Shown: positions 54,501-63,456, counted from the first letter of the stretch. The stretch: 64,000 nt of DNA from Desmonostoc geniculatum HA4340-LM1 (GCA_019359545.1 JAHHHB010000011.1:57057-121056), one strand, 5' to 3'. Made by a program: numbers and translations. Notes: a model not told the origin generated them from the sequence alone.

Positions 54501-56905
54501 TCTGTAACCAAACGTTGTGCTGCTTGAGTGCGATCGCTATCAGAAAGCGATCGTAAATCTTCAACCGCTAAAGTTAAGGGTACAGCTTGATTGATAACTT
54601 GCGCTGGTTGTCCATCAACTATTACAAAGCTCGTCCGTAATACTTCATGTCGTTTAATAATTTCATTAAGACTATCTTGTAAGATTGCTAAACTAATGCG
54701 ACCTTTGAAGCTAATAACTATAGGAATATTATATGTAGGAGTATCAGGATTTAGCTGATTGATGAACCACAATCCCTGTTGGGCAAAAGATAGAGGTTGA
54801 ATGGATGTATTTTTTTCTAGTTGGGTGAGGGATACTGATGGTATTGCATCTGTTGTCAGTTGAGCGAGGATTTTTGTAGCTAGCGATCGCGTACTCATTC
54901 CTTCAAAGAAATCTGCTACAGATACTTCGATTTCTAAGTCAATTTCAATCCGATTTTTCAACTCAAATACTTTTAAAGAATCAAGTCCCAGAGTGCTTAA
55001 TGGTTCTTGTGGATTAATATTATCTGCTGGAATTGAAAGTACTACCGCCAACAGTTCAATCAAATATGATTCTAAAACCAATTGACATTCCCTTGGGGAA
55101 AGTGCCAACAATTCAGAACGCTGTAATCGAGCTTCTTTTCTGGTAATATCACTTATTTCGAGAATATTGCTTGCAACTACATTCAGTTCACCATTCTCGA
55201 ACTGAGTGCGAGTTGGACGACGTTGAATCTTACCGCTAGAAGTTTTCAGAATACTACCTGGTTTAATTAAAACTACGCCATAAACTTGCACTTCATGTTC
55301 TTCAGTAATGGCTTGCCGAATTGCACTAGTTACTTCTGGTAAATTTGGCTTGGCGCGAAATTCTAATTCTTGTACAACTATGAGCCTTTCTTCGTTATTA
55401 ACTTCTACTGTAAATGCTGCATTAGCACCGGAACGCAACGATAGATGACTGCGTTCTGCGGTTAATTCTATATCTTGTGGGTAAAGATTGCGACCACGAA
55501 TAATAATTAAATCTTTGGCTCTACCTGTGATGAAAAGCTCGCCATTGTCCAAAAAACCTAAATCTCCCGTCCTGAGAAAAGCACCCTTACCTCTGTCTGA
55601 TAAATAAGCGCCAAAGGTTTCTTGTGTCTCTTGCGAACGATTCCAATAACCTTTACCAACACTCGGTCCAGATACCCAGATTTCACCGATTTCATCCGGT
55701 TGACAAGTATTGAGTGTTTCTGGATTGGCAATTACAATTTCTTGTTCTGGTATGACTCGACCACAACTTACTAAATGATAAATATTCTCATTTTTAGGAC
55801 ATGATTCAACTACTCGACTGCATTCTAATGCAGACTTCTGGACTGTTTTGATTGTCGGTGCTGTTGCTTTCTCAACACCAGAAACCATCAGAGTTGTTTC
55901 AGCCATTCCATAACAAGGATAGAATGCTTCTTTGCGGAAGCCACACTCGGCAAAAGCTGCGGCAAACCGTTCTAAAGTATCATGGCGAATCGGTTCCGCG
56001 CCGTTAAACGCCACACTCCAACTACTCAAGTCAAGAGTTTGTTTTTGTTCGGCAGTAATTTTTTGAGTACATAATTCATAGGCAAAGTTAGGCCCGCCAC
56101 TGGTTGTCCCTTTGTACTCAGAGATTGCCTGCAACCAACGATATGGACGTTGGAGAAAGGACGCTGGAGGCATGATGATGCAAGGAAAACCGCCATACAA
56201 AGGTTGCAATATTCCGCCAATTAAACCCATATCGTGGTACATCGGTAACCACGTCACGAACTTACTTTCTGGGGAATGCTCCATGAATTGGTAAGTCGTA
56301 GCAGCATTGTGCAATAGGTTCCGATGACTAATCATTACACCCTTGGGTGTGCCTGTAGAACCAGAGGTGTATTGCAGAAAAGCTAAGGTGTCTTGATGAA
56401 TAGAAGGTTGTTCCCAAGTGTCTTCTATTCCTTCTGCCAGATTATCAGTAGTCAACCACTGCAAAGATTCTAAGTCGGTCTTTTGTGTCATTAAAGACCG
56501 GACTGTTGGTAAAATTTCTGTTGTTGTGAGAGCGATCGCTGCTTGTGCATCTATGGAAATCGCCTTGATTCTGGGTGTATTGCGCTCATTTCGCGGTGGA
56601 TATGCAGTTACAGCCACAACCCCCGCATACAAGCAACCGAAAAAAGCAACTAAAAAATCTAGTCCTGCTGGATAAAGCAGTAAAGCCCGTTCCCCAGTTA
56701 AACCCAATGCTTGCAATTGAGCTGCTATTCGACGCGATCGCCTATCTAATTCTTGGTATGTTAGTGTCGCTTTTTCTGTTTCCCCGTCTAATAAAAAGGT
56801 AAAAGCATCTCTATTTGGCTGCGTAGAGCTTCTGAAGCGTAGTAATTCGACAACTGTGAAAGAGTTGCCAAAAGGTTCAAAGAAGCTAGGAGAAAAATTA
56901 TTCAT
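51560..56905 (-). CDS. Loading NRPS: FAAL-ACP-C-A-PCP, fatty acid starter and alanine-type module
   Basis: 1781 residues from the ATG at 56903-56905; a TTG four codons up is ignored. Domains: fatty acyl-AMP ligase at about 10-590 (YTSGSTGTPKGVMISH near 182; WLPMYHDMGLIGG); ACP with GLDSLK near 640; starter C domain with HHIIADGWS near 838; A domain with YTSGSTGVPKG near 1322; PCP with LGGHSL near 1703; a basic tail. Pocket by my reading D-L-F-N-N-A-L-T-Y-K, which I associate with alanine in cyanobacterial NRPSs. The protein should adenylate a free fatty acid, load it on the ACP and acylate Ala, starting the lipopeptide. It lies 141 bases upstream of the first PKS. One 33-base in-frame insert lies in the C domain. 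Confidence 0.95.
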   Translation of the reverse strand: MNNFSPSFFEPFGNSFTVVELLRFRSSTQPNRDAFTFLLDGETEKATLTYQELDRRSRRIAAQLQALGLTGERALLLYPAGLDFLVAFFGCLYAGVVAVTAYPPRNERNTPRIKAISIDAQAAIALTTTEILPTVRSLMTQKTDLESLQWLTTDNLAEGIEDTWEQPSIHQDTLAFLQYTSGSTGTPKGVMISHRNLLHNAATTYQFMEHSPESKFVTWLPMYHDMGLIGGILQPLYGGFPCIIMPPASFLQRPYRWLQAISEYKGTTSGGPNFAYELCTQKITAEQKQTLDLSSWSVAFNGAEPIRHDTLERFAAAFAECGFRKEAFYPCYGMAETTLMVSGVEKATAPTIKTVQKSALECSRVVESCPKNENIYHLVSCGRVIPEQEIVIANPETLNTCQPDEIGEIWVSGPSVGKGYWNRSQETQETFGAYLSDRGKGAFLRTGDLGFLDNGELFITGRAKDLIIIRGRNLYPQDIELTAERSHLSLRSGANAAFTVEVNNEERLIVVQELEFRAKPNLPEVTSAIRQAITEEHEVQVYGVVLIKPGSILKTSSGKIQRRPTRTQFENGELNVVASNILEISDITRKEARLQRSELLALSPRECQLVLESYLIELLAVVLSIPADNINPQEPLSTLGLDSLKVFELKNRIEIDLEIEVSVADFFEGMSTRSLATKILAQLTTDAIPSVSLTQLEKNTSIQPLSFAQQGLWFINQLNPDTPTYNIPIVISFKGRISLAILQDSLNEIIKRHEVLRTSFVIVDGQPAQVINQAVPLTLAVEDLRSLSDSDRTQAAQRLVTELAQQPFDLSSQSLLRVKFLHLNNKYYQLLVTLHHIIADGWSIGILIKELAALYEAFSTGKVSLLPELPIQYRDFVNWQRKSLDGESATPTLGDRIQPLLSYWKQKLSGDLTVLNLPIDRGRSPVQTFKGAQEKLVLSQTLREELKNLSRQQGVTLFMTLLAAFKVLLYRYTNQTDILVGSPIASRNKAEIESLIGFFVNVLVLRTDLSGELSFEDLLARVKSTALEAYIHQDLPFEKLVEELKPSRDLSYNPLFQVIFVLQNVPKPNLSLSDVSVTYEESYNGTSKFDLTLFMEDCEQGLVATCEYNTDLFNADTITRMLGHFQTLLESIVSSPKQHIKDLQLLTPPEIRQLLVEWNDTKTNYPQDKCIHQLFETQVEKTPNAVAVVFENQQLTYRELNNRVNQLARYLQELGVKPEVIVGMCMERSPEMVIAMLAILKVGGAYVPLDLTYPQERLTFMLEDSQAKILLTHTHLVKLFAKSNVDVVYIDRDSTLFSRQSTENLFSEVKPNHLAYVIYTSGSTGVPKGVAIEHQSCIALLTWARKIFTDDDLAGVLASTSVCFDLSVFELFVPLSWGGKVILVENALHLPSLTAEVTLVNTVPSIIAELLQVNGLPLSVRTVNLAGEPLQNALVQQIYQKNNNIQKVFNLYGPSEDTTYSTFTLVKKGDHSVTIGRPIANTQIYLLDAQLQPVPIGVPGEIYIGGAGLARGYLNRPELTKERFISYSLNNEFNSRVYKTGDLARYVTDGNLEYLGRIDHQVKIRGFRIELDEIENALLKHPAVQKIVVLVREDKPGDKQLVAYIVPEQDEILKINQLRIYLKELLPEYMIPSVFMLLDSLPLLPNGKVDRRALPVREELRPELTTTYQAPQSDIEKQIAKLWQEVLHLEKVGIHDNFFDLGGHSLLMLQINHQLRGILQRDISVVTMFQNPTIYSLAQNLSQAKEDKLLFEIIGDRVHKQKEIRHKQKQLFMKQSRNNFR
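54218..54250. repeat. 33-base in-frame repeat insert in the starter C domain
   Basis: GCGATCGCCTAGCGTGGGCG followed by TAGCGCTCTCGCC, eleven codons long. It codes for part of GESATPTLGDRIQ between QRKSLD and LSYWKQ, where the other C domains have five residues. It shares the GCGTAGCG core with the insert at 41704-41724. Confidence 0.6.
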
Positions 56906-56985
56906 TTTTGTTTTCAACTAAATACACGGCATCAAGAAAACATATTCTTAACAAATTCCACAAAATCTTTTATATTTTAAGACCG

Positions 56986-57146
56986 TACCAAAATGATAAT
57001 GAAATATTTTCATATAATGCTGTAACATGATGCCACCAAAAAGGCGGTATATGGAGCATTTGTCCCGGTTCCAATACAAATTATATTTTTTCTTGCCAAG
57101 GAAACTTCGGAAATAATTCCAAATTGAAGATATCCGGATTTACCTT
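56986..57146 (-). pseudogene. Remnant of a duplicated cupin/JmjC gene
   Basis: This stretch aligns without gaps to 57307-57467 inside the intact cupin gene next door (27 differences in 161 bases by my hand count, about 83% identity). On the minus strand it reads VNPDIFNLELFPKFPWQEK, then a TAA stop where the intact gene has Glu, then a continuation with PPFWWHH. Only the part around the distal His survives; the rest of the paralogue and its HxD are absent. It lies 80 bases before the FAAL gene start. Confidence 0.9.
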
Positions 57147-57152
57147 GAACTA

Positions 57153-58061
57153 CTATTCGACGCGATCGCCGCCAAACATCATTTTAAAAAATTTAAAATC
57201 CTTGAAATTTTTAGCAGAGATTGAATGATATAAATAATGAGGTGCAGTGTGATAAAAAACTGATAACATCTTTTTTTGCCAGAAAAAATCTTGAATTTTA
57301 ACAGGATACCAAAATGATAATGAGATATTATCATCTACTGCGGTCAAATAATGCCACCAAAAAGGAGGTAAGTAAAGTATTTCTCCCGGTTGAAGTACAA
57401 GTTCTATTTTTTCTTGCCAAGGGAATTTCGGAAATAATTCCAAATCTAAAGAATCCGGATTTACCTTACTCCCATATAGTGCGCCAGCAGAATCTTCAAG
57501 AGGTGGATAAAATGATAAATAATCTATAGGTGGATATAAAAGTATTCTTTTTCTTCCTCGGATTTGAGCAAAAATATTATGTTCTGCATCAAAATGAAGG
57601 CTACTATTTGAAGAAAAATGTTTATTTGATAAACCAAACCATAACCTAACAAATGACTTTCTATTAAAGAATTCTGGATAAGTTACATCTCCAACAATTT
57701 CCGGAAAACAGTCTTCAAAAACTGCCTCATTTAAATAACAATCTAATTTATTTTGAGTATTTTTATCTTCTATATGGTTATTTATATACTCCTGTAATTT
57801 CATTTCTTTATGAGGTTCGTAACTACGTTCATAAGCAAAATTCTGATAATCATTCCAAAAATTTTGTTTAAAAAACCGCACTGGGACTAAATTATTTCCA
57901 CATTTTTTTATGAGATAATCATTCGACCAATATTTATAAGCATCCCAATGTTGAACAACATCTTCAATTATAAAAGGCTGATATTGTTTCGCTATTTCTG
58001 AAAATTGTTTGATACTAGGAGTTTTGATTCTTAGAATTGATTCAGTAACTTGAGCTTTCAT
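57153..58061 (-). CDS. Cupin-8/JmjC-type Fe(II)/2-oxoglutarate hydroxylase
   Basis: 302 residues from the ATG at 58059-58061, chosen for its GGAG ribosome site; a GTG 42 bases further up is open too. Metal ligands: SLHFDAEHNIFAQIRGR (HxD) and LYLPPFWWHYL (distal His), with RKRILLYPP between as in FIH/JmjC-like proteins. N-terminal PFIIEDVVQHWDAYKYWS is the usual start of cupin-8 proteins. It is the first gene of the cluster in transcription order and probably hydroxylates an amino acid or acyl intermediate; the substrate is not shown. Its last residues (GGDRVE) are read from a HIP1-containing patch that also occurs in the FAAL gene, so the C-terminus may have been changed by recombination. 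Confidence 0.85.
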   Translation of the reverse strand: MKAQVTESILRIKTPSIKQFSEIAKQYQPFIIEDVVQHWDAYKYWSNDYLIKKCGNNLVPVRFFKQNFWNDYQNFAYERSYEPHKEMKLQEYINNHIEDKNTQNKLDCYLNEAVFEDCFPEIVGDVTYPEFFNRKSFVRLWFGLSNKHFSSNSSLHFDAEHNIFAQIRGRKRILLYPPIDYLSFYPPLEDSAGALYGSKVNPDSLDLELFPKFPWQEKIELVLQPGEILYLPPFWWHYLTAVDDNISLSFWYPVKIQDFFWQKKMLSVFYHTAPHYLYHSISAKNFKDFKFFKMMFGGDRVE

Positions 58062-58334
58062 AAAAACTCCAACATCTTTACTCGTTTTCAATGGAAGTTT
58101 CACACTGTTTTATTATTGCTACGTTTATTAGCTAACTTCTTCTTTTAGACTCATAATGAATATTCCTGACATGTCTCATCAGGCATTTTTCCCAGTCAAA
58201 ACTAATGTTTGTAATTCAGCAGTTATTTTGATGCGATCGCTTATCTAATTCTTCAGCAGAATTCAGAACTCAGGAGTAAAAAAGATTTTTCAGCAGAATT
58301 CTGAAGAAAAACAGGCTTAACGCCAGAGTTTGAG

Positions 58335-58434
58335 ACTTACGGCAGTTTTCATTTATTTGAACCACATCTGCCGTAGGGGCGCAAGGACTTGCGCCCCTAC
58401 CGCGTGGTTTATTTACCTGAAAATTGCTGTAAAT
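58335..58434. mobile_element. 100-base palindromic mini-element (MITE/REP-like)
   Basis: Centre: GTAGGGGCGCAAG, a two-base loop, and its exact reverse complement CTTGCGCCCCTAC (58373-58400). Outer arms: the segment from 58335 (ACTTACGGCAGTTTTCA) pairs imperfectly with 58404-58434, so nearly the whole unit can fold on itself. It has no coding capacity. Confidence 0.75.
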
Positions 58435-59024
58435 TGTCTACTTTGCTAACTTTAAATCCGCTGTATCTGGCTTGTAGACCAAAATACTGAACCTCGTTAA
58501 CTTGCAATCGGCTGTAATTAGTCCAGCCAACTACTTAGATTGTCTCAACGCTAAATAATAGTGATTGACCTGGGTAAATATTTTGATTACTGCGATTATT
58601 TTTTATTTACCCTTGATTACACTAACGAGAATAAGTCGCTTTAGCAATAGTGCAATTATAGATATTTATTTTTGAGAAGAGTAAAATCATTAGTTTTACT
58701 TATCAGAAATGAGAATTTTTGAGACAAACGATCGCTTTCACCTCATGACAAGAAATTACAAGAAAATACAAGCTGTTTGCCGACAATCAGCCCATAGAAC
58801 TCTCTTAAACCCTAATACCAATGGCTACACCAGACGCAAAGATTAGTCTGTTGGGAAATTATAGAGAATTGCATAAGCGCCATTTGCAACTGTACTCCAA
58901 TGCTCAATTTTGTCTTATTTGCTGTAATTTGGTAATAAAAAAGCCAAAATAGCTTTTTTAAATATTTATCAGGAAATTATTTTCAACTATCAGTACTTTG
59001 ATTGATTATGTATCAAGCAAAAAT

Positions 59025-59043
59025 ATGCTTAAGAATCATTATC
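59025..59043. promoter_or_regulatory. Possible Fur box upstream of the TonB receptor gene
   Basis: The right half reads AATCATTATC, identical to half of the 19-base Fur consensus palindrome GATAATGATAATCATTATC; the left half is poor. It lies about 160 bases before the start of an iron-uptake gene in an AT-rich promoter region, which fits iron-responsive repression. Confidence 0.45.
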
Positions 59044-59200
59044 GATTGCTATAGAAATTAAACAAAAAAAATTATGAATTATCTTGTGTATTGCATCACT
59101 TCATAATATGATTCAACTAATTTAAATGACAATCTTTTTCAGATTTCGTCATTGTGCGTTCAGGTGTGGTCAAGTAGTGCGATCGAGTGTAAGCGGATAA

Positions 59201-61876
59201 ATGAAGTTAGATAGATTTTTTCAAAGCCTGCTGCTGACAGGTGCGGTTGTTGTTTGTATAAGCACTCCTGCTCAAGGTGAGGAAGTACGAGAGGATGTTC
59301 AAGGCGAATCTTCTACTCAGACGGTAAGGAAATCTAGATTAGATGAGAAGGTTACCGTTACAGATCCTACTAGCGCCCAAATGCTGGTACAGTCACCAAC
59401 ACCAACTAACCCCCCTAACTCAGAACAAACAAGTGGGGAGCAAATCATCCCGATCGCGGGAGTTAAGGCAACTCCCACCGAGAAAGGTGTAGAGGTAATT
59501 TTAGAGACACCTCTTGGAGAACAACTACAAATTACAAATCGCAGTACCGGTAATAATTTTATTGCCGATATTCCTAACGCTCAGTTGCGTTTACCCAATG
59601 GCAATGCTTTCAACTTCCGTTCGGAAAAACCAAGTGCGGGAATTATCGAAATAACGGTTATCAATACTGACGCCAATACTGTGCGGGTGACAGTGGTAGG
59701 TGAGAACGCTTTACCGACGGTCGAGTTATTTGATGACAACACAGGGCTGGTTTTTGGGATAAATTCTACTGCAACTGCGATGCAGCCACCAGCTCCACAG
59801 GAGCCGGAAACCCCACAAGCCGAACAAAACCCAGCAAACGAAACACCACCACAAGAACCAGCAGCACAGCAAGATGAGCCGATTGAGTTGGTAGTCACAG
59901 GGGAACAAGATGGTTATCGTGTGACGGATACCTCAACTGGGACAAGAACAGATACACCTTTGCGCGACATTCCGCAATCGATTCAGGTAATACCACAGGA
60001 AGTATTGCGCGATCAGAATATTACTCGCCTTGATGATGCGATCAGAAATGTGCCGGGGATCAATCAGGATTTCAACTCAGGCCCCTATGCCACCTACAGA
60101 ATTCGCGGTTTTGAAGCTCTCAACAATAACCTACTCCGCAACGGACAGGTGGACGCAGGGGCTGGGGAATCGGTGGAACTTACCAATGTGGAACGGATTG
60201 AAATCCTCAAAGGCCCCGCATCGGTGTTATTTGGCTTGGGCAATCCGGGGGGTAGCATCAACATTGTCACAAAACGTCCCTTGCCCGAACCTTTCTATGG
60301 GGCTGAGGCAACCATTGGCAACTATAGCTTTTATCGAGGAGCTTTGGACTTATCGGGGCCATTGAATGACGAAAAAACGGTTCTCTATCGCCTGAACACA
60401 TCCTATAGAAATTCGGGCAGTTTCATTGACTTCTACAATAGCGATAACTTCAGTATTTCCCCGGTGATTAGTATTGCGTTTGGCGATCGCACCAATTTTA
60501 CCCTAGAAGGCGACTATATCAAGACCAGAGATTCTGGGTTCATGCCTTTCGTACCCGTCATCGGCTCTGTATTACCGAACCCCAATGGTAGAATACCCCG
60601 TAATCGCAACGTTGGTGAACCCACCGACGAAATAGACGGCTCGGTGATCAGGACGGGATACCAACTCGAACACAAATTTAATGACAACTGGTCGTTACGC
60701 AATGCTTTTTCATTCAATGTTCGGACTTCCAAAGACAAAAGAACGTTACCCGGACAATTGAACGCAGACAACCGCACACTTAATCGAACCTACCGAGAAT
60801 TTGACTTTCAAAGCCAGTCTTATACTCTAGCGACAAACGTGATTGGCAAATTCTCGACTGGTTCAATTGAGCATCAGTTACTATTTGGGGTTGATTTGAA
60901 TCGGACAACCAACGCCACGCTGAGATTTCTGCTGCGCCAAACTCCAACCATTGATATCTTTAATCCGGTGTATGGTCAACCGCTTGGTGATATTACCTTC
61001 GGTGATTTTAGCGATCGCAACATCACCGAATCGTTAGGTATTTATCTCCAAGACCAGATTACCCTGACAGATAACTTCAAGGTGCTATTAGGCGCACGGT
61101 TTGATACGTTTAATCAGAAGTATGAAAACTTCAACGATAATACAGAAAGCACCGGATCGGGTAGTGCATTCAGCCCCAGGTTTGGGATAGTCTATCAACC
61201 CATCCCGGCGATCTCACTGTATGCCAGCTATGTGCGATCGTTTACTCCCGTTGGCGGTACATTCTTTTCTGGTAATCCTTCCTTTGAGCCAGAACGTGGG
61301 ACTCAGTATGAGGTTGGGGTAAAAGCAGATTTAAATAATCGACTTTCAGCGACGTTGGCATTCTTTGATTTAACCCGTACTAATGTTGCCACAGAAGACC
61401 CCGATAATCCTGGTTTTCAAATTCAAACAGGCGAGCAGAACAGCCGAGGAATTGAACTGAGTATGACGGGAGAAGTTTTACCAGGATGGAATTTTATTGC
61501 TGGTTACGCTTATACCGATGCACGCATTACTGAAGATAATACTTTTCAAGTGGGAAGCCAATTGCCCAATACTCCGTACCATTCTTTTAATTTATGGACA
61601 ACCTATCAAATTCAAAGAGGTAATTTACAAGGTTTAGGCTTTGGTTTAGGCTTGTTTTTTGTAGGCGATCGCGCTGGAGATTTGCAAAATACTTACGATA
61701 TATCTAGCTATCTGCGGACTGATGCAGCTATTTTCTATAACCGAGATAGATTGAGAATCGGACTCAATTTCAAGAATCTCTTTGATTTAGAATATTTTGA
61801 AAACGGATCTAGTTCTACTCGCGTTAACTACGGACAACCTTTTACAGTTCAAGGAACTGTTTCTTGGACGTTTTAA
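59201..61876 (+). CDS. TonB-dependent siderophore receptor with AMIN domain
   Basis: 891 residues, outer membrane. A signal peptide (LLLTGAVVVCISTPAQG) is followed by a linker, an AMIN domain (about 82-190, IAGVKATPTEKGVEVILETP), a Pro/Glu/Gln-rich spacer, and a plug domain (TDTPLRDIPQSIQVIPQEVL, RIEILKGPASVLFG, GGSINIVTKRP). The barrel ends in VQGTVSWTF with the terminal Phe needed for Bam insertion. AMIN-plug-barrel is a common layout of cyanobacterial ferric-siderophore receptors. It is divergent from the lipopeptide cluster and followed by a siderophore-binding lipoprotein, which makes ferric-siderophore import its likely role. Confidence 0.93.
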   Translation: MKLDRFFQSLLLTGAVVVCISTPAQGEEVREDVQGESSTQTVRKSRLDEKVTVTDPTSAQMLVQSPTPTNPPNSEQTSGEQIIPIAGVKATPTEKGVEVILETPLGEQLQITNRSTGNNFIADIPNAQLRLPNGNAFNFRSEKPSAGIIEITVINTDANTVRVTVVGENALPTVELFDDNTGLVFGINSTATAMQPPAPQEPETPQAEQNPANETPPQEPAAQQDEPIELVVTGEQDGYRVTDTSTGTRTDTPLRDIPQSIQVIPQEVLRDQNITRLDDAIRNVPGINQDFNSGPYATYRIRGFEALNNNLLRNGQVDAGAGESVELTNVERIEILKGPASVLFGLGNPGGSINIVTKRPLPEPFYGAEATIGNYSFYRGALDLSGPLNDEKTVLYRLNTSYRNSGSFIDFYNSDNFSISPVISIAFGDRTNFTLEGDYIKTRDSGFMPFVPVIGSVLPNPNGRIPRNRNVGEPTDEIDGSVIRTGYQLEHKFNDNWSLRNAFSFNVRTSKDKRTLPGQLNADNRTLNRTYREFDFQSQSYTLATNVIGKFSTGSIEHQLLFGVDLNRTTNATLRFLLRQTPTIDIFNPVYGQPLGDITFGDFSDRNITESLGIYLQDQITLTDNFKVLLGARFDTFNQKYENFNDNTESTGSGSAFSPRFGIVYQPIPAISLYASYVRSFTPVGGTFFSGNPSFEPERGTQYEVGVKADLNNRLSATLAFFDLTRTNVATEDPDNPGFQIQTGEQNSRGIELSMTGEVLPGWNFIAGYAYTDARITEDNTFQVGSQLPNTPYHSFNLWTTYQIQRGNLQGLGFGLGLFFVGDRAGDLQNTYDISSYLRTDAAIFYNRDRLRIGLNFKNLFDLEYFENGSSSTRVNYGQPFTVQGTVSWTF

Positions 61877-61890
61877 TAATTAAGAAAATC

Positions 61891-62853
61891 ATGCGACGTT
61901 TTTTCTGTTGGTTAATATTAGGCATCTTGGGATTTACTCTAGTTACAGGTTGCCATCATTTCACATCTCACAATACATCCTCTTTACCTAAACAACAAAC
62001 CGCAGAATGTCGCATGGTTAAACACAACCTGGGAGAGACTTGCATCCCTACAAGTCCCCAGCGTGTTGTGACACTCCACACCTCAATCCTGGCTCATGTC
62101 CTAGCACTTGGCATCAAACCCATTGGCAGCACTTATCTCCAAGCATTCACTAATAATGTTGAAGTTCCACCTTATCTGAAATCTTATCTCACTGACATTC
62201 AGGTGTTGGGTGGCTATGACCCTAACCTCGAAAGTTTGCTGTACGTCAAACCCGATCTGATTATTGGGTATGATTGGGAGAAAAAAGTCTACCCTTTGTT
62301 AGCCCAAATTGCGCCGACAGTGCTGAGTCAGTCTCATAACAGTGACGATTGGCAAAAAATTTTTAAGTTTGTGGCTGAAGTTTTAGGACGGCAAGATGCA
62401 GCCCAACAAGCCTGGGATCGCTATCACCATCGAATTGCAGAACTCAAAGCAGCATTAGGAAAACAATATCAAAATCAAACTATCTCTCTCGTTTCCATCT
62501 CTGGGGGTAGCATTTTTAGTGAGGTTAAAGGTTCATTTCCTGACCGCATCCTCAAAGATGTTGGATTACAACGTCCTGCTGCTCAGGATGTTATGGCGCA
62601 GGCTAACATGATGCCAATCTCTGAGGAAGAAATAGACAAAGCGGACGGCGATATCTTATTTGTGGGGATGATGACAACAGGCGATCGCCAGAAGCTGGAA
62701 GACCTCAAACAAAAACCCCTGTGGCAAAAACTTCGTGCCGTTCAGCAAGATCGGGTTTATCCGGTTGATTATATGACCTGGCGGGGATTTAACCTACTAG
62801 CTGCGGATGCCATCATTGATGACCTCTTTAAATACCTCGTTAACACTCCTTAA
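61891..62853 (+). CDS. Iron-siderophore ABC transporter substrate-binding lipoprotein (FecB/FepB-like)
   Basis: 320 residues from the ATG at 61891; a TTG 27 bases earlier lies inside the receptor gene and is not used. MRRFFCWLILGILGFTLVTG followed by Cys is a lipoprotein signal with lipobox VTGC. The mature part shows TSPQRVVTLHTSILAHVLALGIKPIG and PNLESLLYVKPDLIIGYD, the typical class III (two-lobed, helix-linked) binding protein blocks. It begins 14 bases after the receptor stop, so the two are one operon. No permease or ATPase gene follows within the window, so it must work with a transporter coded elsewhere. Confidence 0.92.
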   Translation: MRRFFCWLILGILGFTLVTGCHHFTSHNTSSLPKQQTAECRMVKHNLGETCIPTSPQRVVTLHTSILAHVLALGIKPIGSTYLQAFTNNVEVPPYLKSYLTDIQVLGGYDPNLESLLYVKPDLIIGYDWEKKVYPLLAQIAPTVLSQSHNSDDWQKIFKFVAEVLGRQDAAQQAWDRYHHRIAELKAALGKQYQNQTISLVSISGGSIFSEVKGSFPDRILKDVGLQRPAAQDVMAQANMMPISEEEIDKADGDILFVGMMTTGDRQKLEDLKQKPLWQKLRAVQQDRVYPVDYMTWRGFNLLAADAIIDDLFKYLVNTP

Positions 62854-62898
62854 TATAGCTGTTCTAAATAACTCAAAAGAAAATACTTGTATATAGTC

Positions 62899-63456
62899 AG
62901 GACTTACGCACAAAGATTGTCTGTGAAGATTAGGTGAAGGGGTGAAAGGTTATGGGGTGTAAGGGTTTTGGATACATACACCCCTATACCCTACCCTTAT
63001 ACCCTTAGGACTAGCCCTTTCAAGGTGACTAACGAAGATGCTTTGTTTGAGTGCTAACATTTTGAATCACCGGCTGAGATTTTGGGTTTTTTGAAGATTG
63101 AAATAACCAATCTTCGTTCCAAATCTCACCACCTTGAAAGGGCTAGTTCTAACCCTTGCTAAAACCCTTGATTTTTCCTTTTTATGCGTAAGTTCTAATA
63201 GTGATATTATTTCGTAATAAATACTGGTGCAATCGGGGGCAATAAATGTCAGAGAATGAAACGAATGCAATATTTTTTGCGCTATTATCCCTGCGATCGC
63301 CTCACTATCTTTACCTCAGGGAAGGTTTTAATGTGACTATTGCTGACTATAGAGTGTGCGATCGCCTAATGATAGAATTATCCAGCGGAAACCCTTATTT
63401 TTCCGTAGGGGCAATTCATGAATTGCCCCTACAGCGTGTACTTTTACGTAAGTCCT
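62899..63456. mobile_element. Nested MITE-like insertion with terminal inverted repeats
   Basis: The left end AGGACTTACGCA (62899-62910) is matched inverted by TGCGTAAGTTCT at 63185-63196 and by ACGTAAGTCCT at 63446-63456, giving a 298-base unit inside a 558-base unit. Inside the first lies a perfect 18-base inverted repeat (ACTAGCCCTTTCAAGGTG at 63010-63027 and its complement at 63130-63147) and a second, 9-base pair. No transposase frame is present. It fills most of the 633-base gap between the binding protein and the DUF1636 gene. Confidence 0.75.
63405..63432. repeat. 28-base perfect palindrome
   Basis: GTAGGGGCAATTCA followed directly by its exact reverse complement. The GTAGGGGC/GCCCCTAC arms are the same as in the centre of the mini-element at 58335-58434, so they belong to one repeat family. 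Confidence 0.9.

Larger units (their letters stand above)
58062..59200. other. Divergent intergenic region between lipopeptide cluster and iron-uptake genes
   Basis: No convincing gene in 1,139 bases. It should hold the promoters of the minus-strand cluster and of the plus-strand TonB receptor. A TTGACT at 58194-58199 (minus strand) could be a -35 box, but no good -10 follows, so I do not call it. Two TTCAGCAGAATTC direct repeats lie at about 58252-58300. There is a palindromic mini-element at 58335-58434, a small A/T hairpin (AAAAAAGC and GCTTTTTT) at 58937-58959, and a Fur-like site at 59025-59043. Confidence 0.6.

Noticed and set aside
58194..58199. Promoter with TTGACT -35 for the minus-strand cluster
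   Set aside because: The sequence at the right spacing (AGACAT) is a poor -10, so it cannot be supported.
59581..59908. Antisense open frames inside the TonB receptor gene
   Set aside because: They are Cys/Gly/Trp-rich shadows of the Pro/Gln-rich spacer, without a ribosome site or homology.
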